From: Clostridiales bacterium
GTDB taxonomy: Bacteria > Bacillota > Clostridia > Christensenellales > Aristaeellaceae
Length of the DNA stretch: 64,000 nucleotides
Reading direction: 5' to 3'
Assembly: GCA_015056085.1 (NCBI GenBank)
Contig: SVHA01000001.1
Location: 434,001-498,000 of the forward strand
The notes beneath the pieces are model-generated. The model ran no database searches and had not been told where the DNA came from. It worked only from the letters and a program-made list of their open reading frames with translations. Shown one piece after another: positions 19,701 through 26,837 of this stretch. The first letter of the stretch is position 1. Every line of letters starts with the position of its first letter. The position numbers and the translations under genes were made by a program.

Positions 19701-20386
19701 TGTACGCACACATCACCGGCGACACGGACTGCTGGCAGGCGGAAGTCCCCGCAGGGGCCTTCCTGCCCGATGCGCCCCGGCAAACGCTGCTGGACGCCTG
19801 CATCAGCGCCCTTTCCACCCCGGAAAGCGACGCAGTGCCGCTGCTTCAGCAGCACCTGTCGAAAAGGATGCTCCGCACCGTGATGCCAGGGGTAAATCTG
19901 CCTGATTTGCCCGACGCTCCGACGCCGGAAAACGAATGCCTCCCACGGGCGCTGTATGCGCTGATAGACCCCGCCGACCCCAAACGCAGGGAGGGCCTTC
20001 TGCGCACGCTGAATGCCCTGACGGACGAAACCTTCGGCTTGCTGCGGGCTTCACCGGGCCAGCCTCAAAGCACCCTCGACGCTGCCTGGATGCTGCTGGC
20101 GCTGCGCCAGTGCGGCCTGGATGACGCCGCTGACCGCCTGCTGGCAATGCTCAACCCCATTCATCACACAGACGATCCTCTGCGACTGTCGGAATACCGC
20201 CGGGAACCGTATCTGCTCTCGGCCACGGTGTTTGCCGACGCGCCCCACCACGGTCAGGCCGGCAGCGTTTTGTCACCCGAAGCGGCTGCGCTGATCTGTC
20301 TGGCAGAGAGTGGGGTGAAGGTGGATGTTGGGAACGTAGCGGAAGAAGAAGCAGCAGCAGCCACGCCGGTGTCATCCGGGAAATGA
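13715..20386 (+). CDS. Giant NdvB-family (cyclic beta-1,2-glucan synthase-like) protein, apparent pseudoenzyme
   Basis: 2223 residues in one unbroken frame. The layout follows cyclic beta-1,2-glucan synthase. It has an N-terminal TM, then a region containing the family's HVGYYLL at about 301, then a TM pair near 337-380. A GT84-like domain begins with RTLVVLPQVLCDHHDA (about 400-680), followed by further TMs at 702-810. A glucoamylase-like helical domain lies near 845-1080, GH94-type beta-sandwich parts near 1240-1400 and 1660-1850, and a GH94 tail ends in MLNPIHHTDDPLRLSEYRRE. The usual catalytic motifs are replaced: DADT by LTPDALL (about 540), TGKGIYDV by SGVGLIRP, and no DWNDGM or GGWTWYTGSAGW. 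Membrane-bound. The role is unknown; scaffold or regulator of a glucan pathway is conjecture. ATG 13715 follows GGGAGGG. Confidence 0.82.
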   Translation: MVWLVVALMASAAFLCVMLWRHRGIFSGRAHLQCPSGLMALMRRALSVKGEHIALDALHLHAQQMVLCVTLARKRMARLPSLPCQRGGEIRLLHRLSPLPEDMTAQLTAMMPKDATWREREQFLPALTVLLSRQLMDIIGEILLQVKDARRGRRMAASRRKLAALSPEKASPALLCSLYAARKTKGQDILPLETAFRLKEGEAVQIYRQQQSRLAGAIQQIAQQLAFLQGQDALALALTDCPLDALLNQDETYPRMTAASKGLYLRKASHLAQLFRKEEAAVVRCALQLSKEQPTGDPRRHVGYYLLEQEGQSALRRALKSRRGGLALFAAHHRQMISLLLRWGLSLAALMVFLLTGHSLYLAPFALIAAGDGFHLLLKQLHQDDPMPEMALSPEDPALRTLVVLPQVLCDHHDAIRAARQLLMAQTALAPYPLDCLLLADFAPAMTAHAAGDEDVMLAAKTALSALQDACDGVRFWYVQRSRAFHPDTRLYEAPDDATGAMLDAARLICHGETSHPLTAGSEVAGALHRRYTWIYALTPDALLSPGSFPAAAGVLAHPLSARTKTPHGWHGVTMAGPVCRPHLLAAESLMRRLAQRRDNFGGFSGVGLIRPEGLLEGTEGYFTAGKAPSPLLAGMMCGSCVAGEACYLPLPDSAEEALQSQQQSAARVWRLAKWTLPWVHTPRGIHSNPLPLLKRFSLRQVLRTGVLPLCLWALVLGACWHASLPLLIFVLLLPLIHRPSPLRFAWETVCLPSRALFSLMGLLGGLMPRLFRRPLSDENIRICSLWAQIVTAAGAAALSFARGEMFFPGAAAAILFTLSPVVISLLHRPADPAADPDDADESLLTETATAAWNALQHHTNAGTPLSAWTTSGEAVDVACDVKTMALYGLACVSALEMGLASADEAGLLLQQWLEALEHQPRHMGLPLESPISGEPYADSRNCGLCYLALRIAAQALRGHLAACDASLRPLPARLDAFAAAMELSALYDAPSGTFFERISPKEAPSGHIFLLADQGLCLSFAALMQDNIPTNHLHHLLALSIRAGRHRPLMSLHGSPESLLVPSLVLPLLRCTLPGDALQHHLHLHKRRKHGALWGRGECFSSELTAGFVHRMVQSGDAFCALIPPEDAAVFAPHISAMALSLDGTDAAAECLQQFRSMGLITRSGVGDAIDFAPEGSAAPYALVPVESSAHQAMILCGVCNALTGGALRHCLLAIPRAETVSLLLMQLHADCTLPLPMAKLRPSPQREPSFRRIARSNIVPMDAHILGGKQASMIIHAGGSNALRMHSQPLTAFSGDPARIEGVQFYLVSGGHTFRLTDPTLPGETVFSEGTAVFNRRMGSLASTLTTFTDPVTRSLVFMAEITAGDEDAIIEIASCLLPDVSSEVTSPREGVLHLHGPCPCFCRFQASLSPAAFAHQTDAHLFLGSGSLASPASLKDDLTQGVSGATQEVCLAFRARFHLPARQRLTITWHISPEDANVAASPARSVMGARALCDHLGINQAQAQAMYHLCGSVFWRHQPHQGADQPLTAPMSALEEKGIPAHLPLICLAISSPEGFPLMEDAQRMAELWALSGFDAHLAVLCHGLQPLTLAARAQEHLFSSRCTILGDLSEEEAATLLAVSRLLLSEGHGNLIHQLGALETPLPVSLCPEAAPGKITPPEHLLFGQGVGGFEEGTGHYLTHLTPGYQPPVPWRNLLAHDRFRTLADTNGLGPSAAREVVSAGESAYIFDGTGVFSATPAPAGAHLSWDVRHGPQVSTWHTATSRLDATFTAAPLLRHPCGLRTLHLKNLSPDPVTVTLLITADFTTSTPDVHLTPFPHAVIAHTPEETHLRFVALAEGEGETFTTLPVLLARHSGQPDIRDEHLACRGSVAAIRLTRELLPGRSETVSWLMGSAMVADDVEWLLRSIRQTGVSAQLRMLKRQWVRRISGFTLPTEDEALALLATWLPVQYLHSDHPLSLPARTLTDGKGALSLLLLTARDHLADPLLGWLCGVYAHITGDTDCWQAEVPAGAFLPDAPRQTLLDACISALSTPESDAVPLLQQHLSKRMLRTVMPGVNLPDLPDAPTPENECLPRALYALIDPADPKRREGLLRTLNALTDETFGLLRASPGQPQSTLDAAWMLLALRQCGLDDAADRLLAMLNPIHHTDDPLRLSEYRREPYLLSATVFADAPHHGQAGSVLSPEAAALICLAESGVKVDVGNVAEEEAAAATPVSSGK

Positions 20387-20416
20387 GAAGTCTTGTGATG
20401 CTGTAAACTTATCCCC

Positions 20417-20443
20417 AAGCCTCCTTACGCAGGGAGGCTTTTC
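20417..20443 (+). terminator. Terminator after the NdvB-like gene
   Basis: AAGCCTCC (20417-20424) and GGGAGGCTT (20432-20440) with a seven-base loop and a short TTTT tail. Confidence 0.7.
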
Positions 20444-20463
20444 AAATACACCTGTGTAAACCC

Positions 20464-20494
20464 ACAAATAAACGAGGGCAGTCAACGACTGCCC
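20464..20494 (-). terminator. Terminator of the pucR-ctpA unit
   Basis: GGGCAGTC and GACTGCCC form a perfect 8-bp stem with a three-base loop (20476-20494). On the minus strand it is followed by CGTTTATTTG, a weak U-tract. Confidence 0.65.
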
Positions 20495-20513
20495 CCGAAA
20501 GGTGTTTTCCTGA

Positions 20514-21782
20514 TTATTCTGCGTTCTTGATTTTTTCCTGCATCACTTCCAGGGCACGGGCCAACTGGGGATCCGCCAAATCAGCGAATTCATACATACC
20601 GTTGTCGCCGGCGGGCAGGGGCACTTCCACATCGGGGGTGATGCCGATCTTGTGCACAGCGTTGCCGTTGGGGGTGTAATACTGGGCGACGGTCATCTGC
20701 ATACCGGCGCCGTCTTCACCCACAGGCAGCACCACCTGCACGATGCCCTTGCCGTAACTCTGCACACCCACCACGGTGGCGCCCGCCCGGTCCTTGAGGG
20801 CGCCGGTGAGGATTTCAGAGGAAGAGGCGCTGTTTTCATTCACCAGAATCACCAGCGGCACGTCCACGGAGCCATCCTTGGTGCGGTAATATTCCCGGCT
20901 GCCGTTTTTGTATTCCAGATAGCACAGGGTGCCCTTTTCCAGGAACAGATCGCCGATGGTTTCAGCGTCATCCACCCAGCCGCCGGGGTTGTCCCGCAGG
21001 TCAATCATGATGCCCTTGGCGCCCTGGTTGATAAGCTTGTTGAGTTCTTCCTCAAAGCGTGTGGCGCAATCGCCGGCAAATTCATACAGGAAGATGTAGC
21101 CCACTTCATCGGTGAGCATGGTGGCCTCGATGCGGTTGACGGTGATCTGCGCCCGGGTCATGGTCACGACCCGCTCTTCGGTGCCACGCAGGAAGGTCAC
21201 CACCACGTCCGTGCCGGGGGTGCCCCGCATGATGTCCACGGCGTCCTCCAGATTGGTAGCGGAAACGTACATATCCTCCACCATGTAGAGGATGTCGCCC
21301 TTGTGGACGCCCGCCGCCTGGGCAGGACTGCCGTCAAACACACGGCTGATCGTGCACAGACCGGTGAGATAATTGGCCGTGATCTGCATACCCACGCCGG
21401 CGTATTCGCCTTCGTCGTCTTCCCACATGGCGGCATAATCTTCCGGGGTGTAATAGAAGGTGTAGGGGTCGCCCAGACCTGCCAGCACGCCCATGGCTGC
21501 GCCTTCAAGCATCGCCTGATGGTCCACTTCCTCATAGAAATAGAGGTCGGCCTGTTCCATCAGGTCCAGCAGCACATCAAACTGCTGATACTGCTCGTAT
21601 TCCTCCCTGGAGATGGTCACTGTGTCGCCCTTGGGGGCGTTGGGGAGGGTCTGGGTGTTTTCATCCACCATGGAAGTGAAACTGCGGGACAGCGCCTGGC
21701 CCAGCATGGGCAGCGCTGCGCAGCCGGTGAGCAGGCACATCGCCAGTGCCAGGCAGAGCGCCAGTTTCCATTGCTTTTTCAT
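20514..21782 (-). CDS. C-terminal processing protease, S41 family lipoprotein
   Basis: 422 residues. N-terminal LALAMCLLTGCAAL is a lipoprotein signal (LTGC). An N-terminal helical region with YFYEEVDHQAMLEGAAMGVLAGLGDPYTFYY is followed by a PDZ domain (GVGMQITANY...VHKGDILYMVEDM) and the S41 protease domain. Catalytic Ser is in NENSASSSEI and Lys in SYGKGIVQ, so the serine-lysine dyad is intact. CtpA-type enzymes degrade or process exported proteins. It lies 36 bases downstream of the PucR-type regulator and is probably cotranscribed. CtpA versus CtpB (which acts in sporulation) is not decidable here. Confidence 0.92.
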   Translation of the reverse strand: MKKQWKLALCLALAMCLLTGCAALPMLGQALSRSFTSMVDENTQTLPNAPKGDTVTISREEYEQYQQFDVLLDLMEQADLYFYEEVDHQAMLEGAAMGVLAGLGDPYTFYYTPEDYAAMWEDDEGEYAGVGMQITANYLTGLCTISRVFDGSPAQAAGVHKGDILYMVEDMYVSATNLEDAVDIMRGTPGTDVVVTFLRGTEERVVTMTRAQITVNRIEATMLTDEVGYIFLYEFAGDCATRFEEELNKLINQGAKGIMIDLRDNPGGWVDDAETIGDLFLEKGTLCYLEYKNGSREYYRTKDGSVDVPLVILVNENSASSSEILTGALKDRAGATVVGVQSYGKGIVQVVLPVGEDGAGMQMTVAQYYTPNGNAVHKIGITPDVEVPLPAGDNGMYEFADLADPQLARALEVMQEKIKNAE

Positions 21783-21818
21783 GTTTTCATCCTCCCTGCC
21801 AAAAGGCAGTCCTGAAAA

Positions 21819-22853
21819 TTACTTGTGCGCGCCCCTGTCGCCGCCGCACTTTTTCAGTTCCATGAGAATCTTGAAGGTGACGGCGTCCTTGAAAGAGCGC
21901 AGGTCCAGCCCTGTCTGCCGCTGCACCTTGTCCAGGCGGTACACCAGCGTATTGCGGTGGATGTACAATTGGCGGGCGGTGTCGGACAGATTCAGGTCCT
22001 TCTTGAAGAACATATCGATGGTATAGAGCATTTCTTCGTTGAAGAGGCGCTGGGTCTTGCGGTTGAACAGCAGGCTGTGATAATAAGCGCCCAAATCCGG
22101 GGGAAGTTCCATCAGGAAGCGCTCCAGAATCAGCCGGGAGAACATATAGATGCTGTCCTCGGGCTGGAAGATGCGGCCCACTTCGATGGCACGGCGGGCC
22201 TCTGAGTAACTCTCCTGCAGTTCGGCCATGGCGTGGCAGCTTCTGCCGATGCCCACGGTCATCTGATGGGCCGTTTCGCCCATGAGGGTCTCCTGCAGCG
22301 CCTGGGCAAACTGCGCCAGTTCGTCGGAGGATTCCACCGTTTCCATGTCCTTGATGAGCACCACGGTGTGCCGGTCCATGTCGATGAGGACGTCCTTTTC
22401 TTCCAGGGGCGTGATGTCCCTGAGGAGGTCAAAGGCCCGTTCCTTGTCCGTCTGCACGATGTGAAACACCATCACGCAGCGGCGCAAATCCGTGGGCAGC
22501 TGATACTCGTGGCTCAGCGCATCCAGTTCGCTGCCGGTCAGGTCGCCCCTGAGGGTGCGGCGATACACGTCATAACTGTTTTCCGTGTGGGTTTCGCCGG
22601 TACCCAGGGTGGCAGCCATGGCAGAAGCCATCAGCAGCAGGTCTCTGCCGCCGGGGAGATTCTCCGGGCAGGCCAGAACCAGCGCAGGCTGACGGACCGC
22701 CAGATACATCTGCCCGCCGGCAGACACAGGCTCCGTCTCGGACAGTTCCATCAGCACCGGCAGGCTGTCGGAATCCTTCTCCAGCAGCGTGATCGGCGCA
22801 GACAGGCGGCTGAGCACCCGCTCCAGCTGGTCCATGGTATGTTTATCGATCAT
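21819..22853 (-). CDS. PucR/CdaR-type transcriptional regulator
   Basis: 344 residues. The C-terminus carries the PucR helix-turn-helix (LNLSDTARQLYIHRNTLVYR followed by LDKVQRQTG), preceded by a GGDEF-like CdaR module (VGIGRSCHAMAELQESYSEA). The N-terminal 110 residues are a poorly conserved sensory region. Members activate uptake or catabolic genes in response to metabolites; no ligand can be inferred. ATG 22853 follows AAAGGAG. It precedes a CtpA-type protease in the same transcript, an unusual partner for this regulator type. Confidence 0.85.
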   Translation of the reverse strand: MIDKHTMDQLERVLSRLSAPITLLEKDSDSLPVLMELSETEPVSAGGQMYLAVRQPALVLACPENLPGGRDLLLMASAMAATLGTGETHTENSYDVYRRTLRGDLTGSELDALSHEYQLPTDLRRCVMVFHIVQTDKERAFDLLRDITPLEEKDVLIDMDRHTVVLIKDMETVESSDELAQFAQALQETLMGETAHQMTVGIGRSCHAMAELQESYSEARRAIEVGRIFQPEDSIYMFSRLILERFLMELPPDLGAYYHSLLFNRKTQRLFNEEMLYTIDMFFKKDLNLSDTARQLYIHRNTLVYRLDKVQRQTGLDLRSFKDAVTFKILMELKKCGGDRGAHK

Positions 22854-22893
22854 ATCGGTGGCTCCTTTCCCGGAAGAAAGTATCTTGTTGCTT

Positions 22894-22922
22894 ATTATAC
22901 CACAGATATTTCAGGATGAAAA
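22894..22922 (-). promoter_or_regulatory. Promoter of the pucR-like gene
   Basis: Minus strand: TTTTCA (complement of 22917-22922), 17-base spacer, perfect TATAAT (complement of 22894-22899). Confidence 0.7.
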
Positions 22923-22988
22923 GGCATCCGCCGCCGAAAAACGGGCTTTTTTTGTGAATTCTTCACAAAATCGTGGTGATTTGCGGCG

Positions 22989-23026
22989 AAAAAAGCGGCC
23001 CGGACGCAGGGAAGCGTCTGAGCCGC
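22989..23026 (-). terminator. Terminator of the seven-SH3 gene
   Basis: Minus strand GCGGCTCAGACGC pairs imperfectly with GCGTCCGGGCCGC, followed by six U (complement of 22989-22994). It sits 19 bases beyond the stop codon. Confidence 0.85.
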
Positions 23027-23044
23027 TGTGGGAATCAGCCATGA

Positions 23045-25597
23045 TCAGGGGGTATCGGACACAACGGTGCAGGGGTTGCTGGTCACCGTGCCGGAGAAGC
23101 CGGAGCCGTCCTTGGCCTGCACGGACAGGGTGATGGTCTTGCCCGCCATGTCGGATGTGACCTGCAGGGTGCTGGCCGTGCCCTGAATGTTGCCGTCCAC
23201 CCGCCAGATGAAGGTGACGTCCTGGGTGTTGAGGTTGACGGTGGGGGTCAGGGTCACGCCGGTGTAGACGCTGGTGTGCAGCGCTACCGTGCCCGCCAGA
23301 GGCTCCACCTGTTCGGGAACGGGCACGATGCCCGTCTTGCTGCTGATGGCGGTGCCGGCATAGCTGCCGGTGCCTTCAGCGATGCAGTACAGCTGCTGAC
23401 CGGCGTCGGTTTCCTTCACCTGATAGGTCTTTTCATTGCCAACCACAGTGGTGCCGGAAAGCCAGGTATAATTGACCGTGGCTTCAGCGGGGGTCACATC
23501 AGCGGTGAGGGTATCCCCCACAGAGGGAGAGGCCACATTGCCGGACAGCGTCACGCCGGTGACGGACTCAGGTGCTTCCGGCTTCGTCTGCACGGGAACA
23601 ATCCAGCCGCTGGTGGCGCTGCCGGTATAATACCCGGTGGCCTTGACGGTCACACGGATCTTCTGGCCCACGTTGGCATTCTTGATGGTATAGGTTTCAT
23701 CGGTGGACAGGAGCGTGCCGTTTTCGTTGACCCACTCATAGGTGACCGTGGCGCCGGCGGGGGTGACGGTGGCCTTCACCGTCTGGCCCACAGCGGGCAC
23801 GGAATCATCCACTGCCACGCCGGTAATCACCTGCACCTGGGGATCATCATCGGGACTGCCGGCAATGGCTTCGGACACATTCACCGCCGGAACATACCCC
23901 GTCAGGCTGCCCACCCGCAACTTCATCCAGCCATTGACTTCATACAGCGCCGTGACCGCCGTGCCCACAGGCAGGGAGGTGATGGTGGAGTAGCTGGTAC
24001 CGGCGCCGGTGCGGAGGGTGACCGGCTGGCCGTTGCCGCTGTAAATGTACATCAGGGTGCCCTGATTTTCAGGGGTCTGGCTGCCGCCGGGCTTGGTGGT
24101 GGAGAGGTACTTGTTCATCATGTAGCCGGTCAGCGTGCCGTAGCGGATGCGGTCCCAGACGCTGCCATGGCTGAGCACCGTGACTTCCGTGCCCACAGCC
24201 AGCTGCGCCATGGAAGTATAACCCGTACCTGCACCGGAGCGGACATTGACGGACCGACCGTCTTCGCTGACCACATAGGCGGTATAGCTGCCGGTAGAGG
24301 GCGTCTGGCTGCCTTCTGAAGGCTTGGTGGTGCTGACGTAGTTGCTCATGATGTAGCACTGGTCGCCTTTATAGTAGATCAGATGCCAGCCGGAGGTGAC
24401 ATTGGCCTGCAGCACGCTGACCGGCGTGCCGTAGGGCAGATTGTAAAGCACATCTGCCTTGGAGGAGGGCGCCTTGCGTACCCGCACAGGCAGACCGTTG
24501 GCGCTGACGATATACCCGGTGAAGGAAGTGGAGGTATCCGGCGTCTCATCGGGCAGATTGCCGCCGGGCTTGCCCACCTGGGTCTTGTCGGTGGTCAGGA
24601 AAATGTTCATCATAAAGCCGGTCTGGTTGCCCACGGTGATCTTACTCCATCCGGCCAGGGGGTTATTCACCAGCACCGTGACCTTGGTGCCCACCGCGTA
24701 GGAGCCCAGGATGTCAAACCCGGTGCCCATGCCGGAGCGCAGTTTCACGGGGAAGCCGTTGTCAGAGGTGACATAGGCCGTGTAGCCCGTGGAAGGCGTG
24801 GAGGGCGTGGAAGGCGGAGATTCCGGCTGGGAAGGCTGGGTGGTGGTGAGGAACTTGGTCATCATGTAGCCCGTCTGGGTACCGGCCTTGACACGGGACC
24901 AGCCGGCGCTGTTCTGGCTCAGCACGGTGACCTGGGTGCCCACGGCATAGCTGCCCAATTTTGCAGCGTTGACGCTGGCTGTCTGGCGCAGGTTGACGCT
25001 CAGGCCGTTTTCACTGGTGACCCAGGCGGTGAAAGAGCCGGTGGAGGGCGTTTCAGGCGCAGAAGCGCCGGGCTTGACGGTGGTGATGAACTTGGCCATC
25101 ATGTAACCGATCTTGCCGCCGATGTCCACCTGATACCAGGCGTCGCCCTTGGCCTTGATGGTCAGCTGGGTGCCCACGGCATAGCTGCCCATGATGCCGG
25201 ATGTGGTGCTGGCGGAAGCGCGCAGATTCACGCTGCGTCCATTTTCACTGGTGACCCAGGCGGTGATGTTCAGCGTGCCCACCAGGCCGCTCTGGCCTTC
25301 TTCGGGCGTTCCGTTAATGTCCAGATAGCGGGTCATCATGTAGCCCTGCTTGTTGTCCGGCGTCTTGACATAGCACCAGTCGCCGGCCTTGGCCAGCACT
25401 TCCACTTCCGTGCCGGTGTTGTACTTGCCCAGCACAGTGGCTTCCTTGCCGGGCAGGGCGCGCAGTTTCAGCCAGCCGCCCTTCACCGTGGCATCCACCG
25501 TGCTGGCAACAGCCACATCATCCGCAAAGGCCGCAGGCAACGGCAGCGCCGTCAGCAGCAGCACCATTGTCATCAGTATAGACAACCACTTCTTCAT
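23045..25597 (-). CDS. Large secreted protein with seven SH3 and three Ig-like domains
   Basis: 850 residues from ATG 25597 (GGAGGGATGGGACA just upstream). Signal peptide ends near PAAFADD. Seven SH3b repeats follow at roughly 75-residue intervals, each with an SVNLR-like start, a GSYAVGT turn and GYMMTKFL-like end, joined by Pro/Ser/Thr-rich linkers (ETPSTGS, PESPPSTPSTP). The C-terminal third holds three Ig-like units beginning ITGVAVDDSVPAVGQ, VTGVTLSGNVASPSVG and LAGTVALHTSVYTG. No enzyme domain, sorting signal or anchor is visible. Probably bound to the wall through the SH3 array, displaying the Ig-like tail; this is inference. Confidence 0.85.
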   Translation of the reverse strand: MKKWLSILMTMVLLLTALPLPAAFADDVAVASTVDATVKGGWLKLRALPGKEATVLGKYNTGTEVEVLAKAGDWCYVKTPDNKQGYMMTRYLDINGTPEEGQSGLVGTLNITAWVTSENGRSVNLRASASTTSGIMGSYAVGTQLTIKAKGDAWYQVDIGGKIGYMMAKFITTVKPGASAPETPSTGSFTAWVTSENGLSVNLRQTASVNAAKLGSYAVGTQVTVLSQNSAGWSRVKAGTQTGYMMTKFLTTTQPSQPESPPSTPSTPSTGYTAYVTSDNGFPVKLRSGMGTGFDILGSYAVGTKVTVLVNNPLAGWSKITVGNQTGFMMNIFLTTDKTQVGKPGGNLPDETPDTSTSFTGYIVSANGLPVRVRKAPSSKADVLYNLPYGTPVSVLQANVTSGWHLIYYKGDQCYIMSNYVSTTKPSEGSQTPSTGSYTAYVVSEDGRSVNVRSGAGTGYTSMAQLAVGTEVTVLSHGSVWDRIRYGTLTGYMMNKYLSTTKPGGSQTPENQGTLMYIYSGNGQPVTLRTGAGTSYSTITSLPVGTAVTALYEVNGWMKLRVGSLTGYVPAVNVSEAIAGSPDDDPQVQVITGVAVDDSVPAVGQTVKATVTPAGATVTYEWVNENGTLLSTDETYTIKNANVGQKIRVTVKATGYYTGSATSGWIVPVQTKPEAPESVTGVTLSGNVASPSVGDTLTADVTPAEATVNYTWLSGTTVVGNEKTYQVKETDAGQQLYCIAEGTGSYAGTAISSKTGIVPVPEQVEPLAGTVALHTSVYTGVTLTPTVNLNTQDVTFIWRVDGNIQGTASTLQVTSDMAGKTITLSVQAKDGSGFSGTVTSNPCTVVSDTP

Positions 25598-25944
25598 TGT
25601 CCCATCCCTCCACAAGTTGATTTTTCAGGGGGCGCTTCACGACGGGCCTGTCAGCAGGGATCCGCCCTGAAGGAATTCTCATTTTGGGGGCCAAAAGGCC
25701 CATTCATCCGCTGCCCATCCGGGCCAGGGTGCATTCCGGCTGCACGCAGCCTTCTCTACCATCCATATTCGTTCCAGCACCCGGATTATCCTTTTTCTGT
25801 TTGGCCTCAATTACTCTGGCAAGCCATTTTTGTGATGGATTGCCCCGGCGGACGCTCCGTTTCAGCCCTTTGTCCATATAACGGCGCAGGGTGGCGATTT
25901 CTTCCTGCACTCTTAGGCAAATGCTGAAAAATCCGCAAAAAAGA
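25598..25944. other. Intergenic stretch without a supported gene
   Basis: About 350 bases between the SH3 protein and rpsT. It is visibly lower in GC than its surroundings in parts. A minus-strand reading frame (about 25704-25958) contains an Arg/Lys-rich stretch but begins inside the rpsT terminator and has no convincing ribosome-binding site. I see no tRNA or known riboswitch. The promoter of the SH3 gene should lie here but no clear boxes were found. Confidence 0.4.
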
Positions 25945-25972
25945 AAAACCCCTTCCATCAGGAAGAGGTTTA
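25941..25972 (-). terminator. rpsT terminator
   Basis: AAACCCCTTCC / GGAAGAGGTTT (about 25946-25971), four-base loop, followed on the minus strand by TTTTTCTTTTTT. It begins about 20 bases past the rpsT stop. Confidence 0.85.
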
Positions 25973-25990
25973 ACGCGAAAACCGATTGGC

Positions 25991-26257
25991 TCAGATGGCA
26001 GCGGCCTTGTTCAGCTGCTTGGCCAGGCGGGCCTTCTTGCGATTGGCGGCGTTCTTGTGGATAACTCCCTTGGCAACAGCCTTATCAATCGCGGAGGTGG
26101 TCGCGGTCAACTGCACATTGGCGGTCGTGGGATCAGCGGCGACGGCAGCGTCGAACTTCTTCACAGAAGTACGGACAGCGCTCTTCACCATGCGGTTGCG
26201 CAGATTCTTCTTCTCGCTGACCAGCACGCGCTTCTTAGCGGACTTGATGTTCGGCAA
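25991..26257 (-). CDS. rpsT: Ribosomal protein S20
   Basis: 88-residue 30S protein. Starts with TTG, giving (M)PNIKSAKKRVLV, the S20 signature; AGGAGGTGAAAACA sits directly upstream of this TTG, and no ATG is available at the right place. The rest (NRMVKSAVRTSVKKF, GVIHKNAANRKKARL) is standard. A TTG start is common for rpsT and reduces its expression; S20 is autoregulated in several bacteria. Monocistronic, with its own promoter and terminator. Confidence 0.96.
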   Translation of the reverse strand: MPNIKSAKKRVLVSEKKNLRNRMVKSAVRTSVKKFDAAVAADPTTANVQLTATTSAIDKAVAKGVIHKNAANRKKARLAKQLNKAAAI

Positions 26258-26380
26258 TGTTTTCACCTCCTGCTCGACATACTTTTCTGGATACCGGGGG
26301 CGCGGGAAGCAATACCACGCCGCCGATGAAATCTCGTACGGGTCTGGCTGTTTTCCCACAGCATTAAACCAGCGCCTACA

Positions 26381-26409
26381 ATCATACCATGATTATTCCG
26401 AAATTGCAA
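26381..26409 (-). promoter_or_regulatory. rpsT promoter
   Basis: Minus strand: TTGCAA (26404-26409), 17-base spacer, TATGAT (complement of 26381-26386). The leader to the TTG start is about 120 bases, long enough for autogenous control, but I recognise no known leader in it. Confidence 0.7.
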
Positions 26410-26450
26410 GACTTTTCTTGAAAAAAAGTTGCAAGTTTCCCGCATCTTTT

Positions 26451-26765
26451 TCACCCCGGGTTGACTTGCGGATTTTCCAGCCCGATGGGGGTCACATCCA
26501 CCCTGCTGCCACTCACGCCCTCAAAACTGTACAGCCCCACGAGGCTGTCCCGGGGGATTTTTCTCAGCACGTCTCTGACGATCTCCACGTCTTTTTCCAG
26601 TGCCTGCAGGCTCAGTCCGCACCCCACGGCGATGGCTCTGGGGGTGGTAACGATGGACGTGGCAATCCCCCGGCGGCGCATCAGGCTGTCCGCCTGCATT
26701 ACCTGCTGCCGGGACCTGAAGGCTGCCAGCACCCAGGGCCCCTTCAAAAACAAATCATCCCGCAT
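26451..26765 (-). CDS. DUF3343 protein (putative Se/S-carrier-like)
   Basis: 104 residues. The pattern FRSRQQVMQADSLMRRRGIA...VTTPRAIAVGCGLSLQ is the DUF3343 signature, including the CG pair thought to carry sulfur or selenium. AAGGAGGT lies 7 bases ahead of ATG 26765. It is divergent from a cysteine-desulfurase-like gene, with only 72 bases between the two starts, so the pair may share a promoter region and a sulfur- or selenium-transfer job. The C-terminal 30 residues (SFEGVSGSRVDVTPIGLENP) extend past the usual short domain. Confidence 0.8.
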   Translation of the reverse strand: MRDDLFLKGPWVLAAFRSRQQVMQADSLMRRRGIATSIVTTPRAIAVGCGLSLQALEKDVEIVRDVLRKIPRDSLVGLYSFEGVSGSRVDVTPIGLENPQVNPG

Positions 26766-26837
26766 GGAAGTTCTACCTCCTTCTTTCCTATATTATCTTA
26801 TCCTGAAGGAGCCAAATGTGTGTCAGGAGGAAGCGCC

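Noticed and set aside
25704-25958. Minus-strand open frame with an Arg/Lys-rich stretch
   Set aside because: It begins inside the rpsT terminator, has no ribosome-binding site and no recognisable family; composition alone is not enough.
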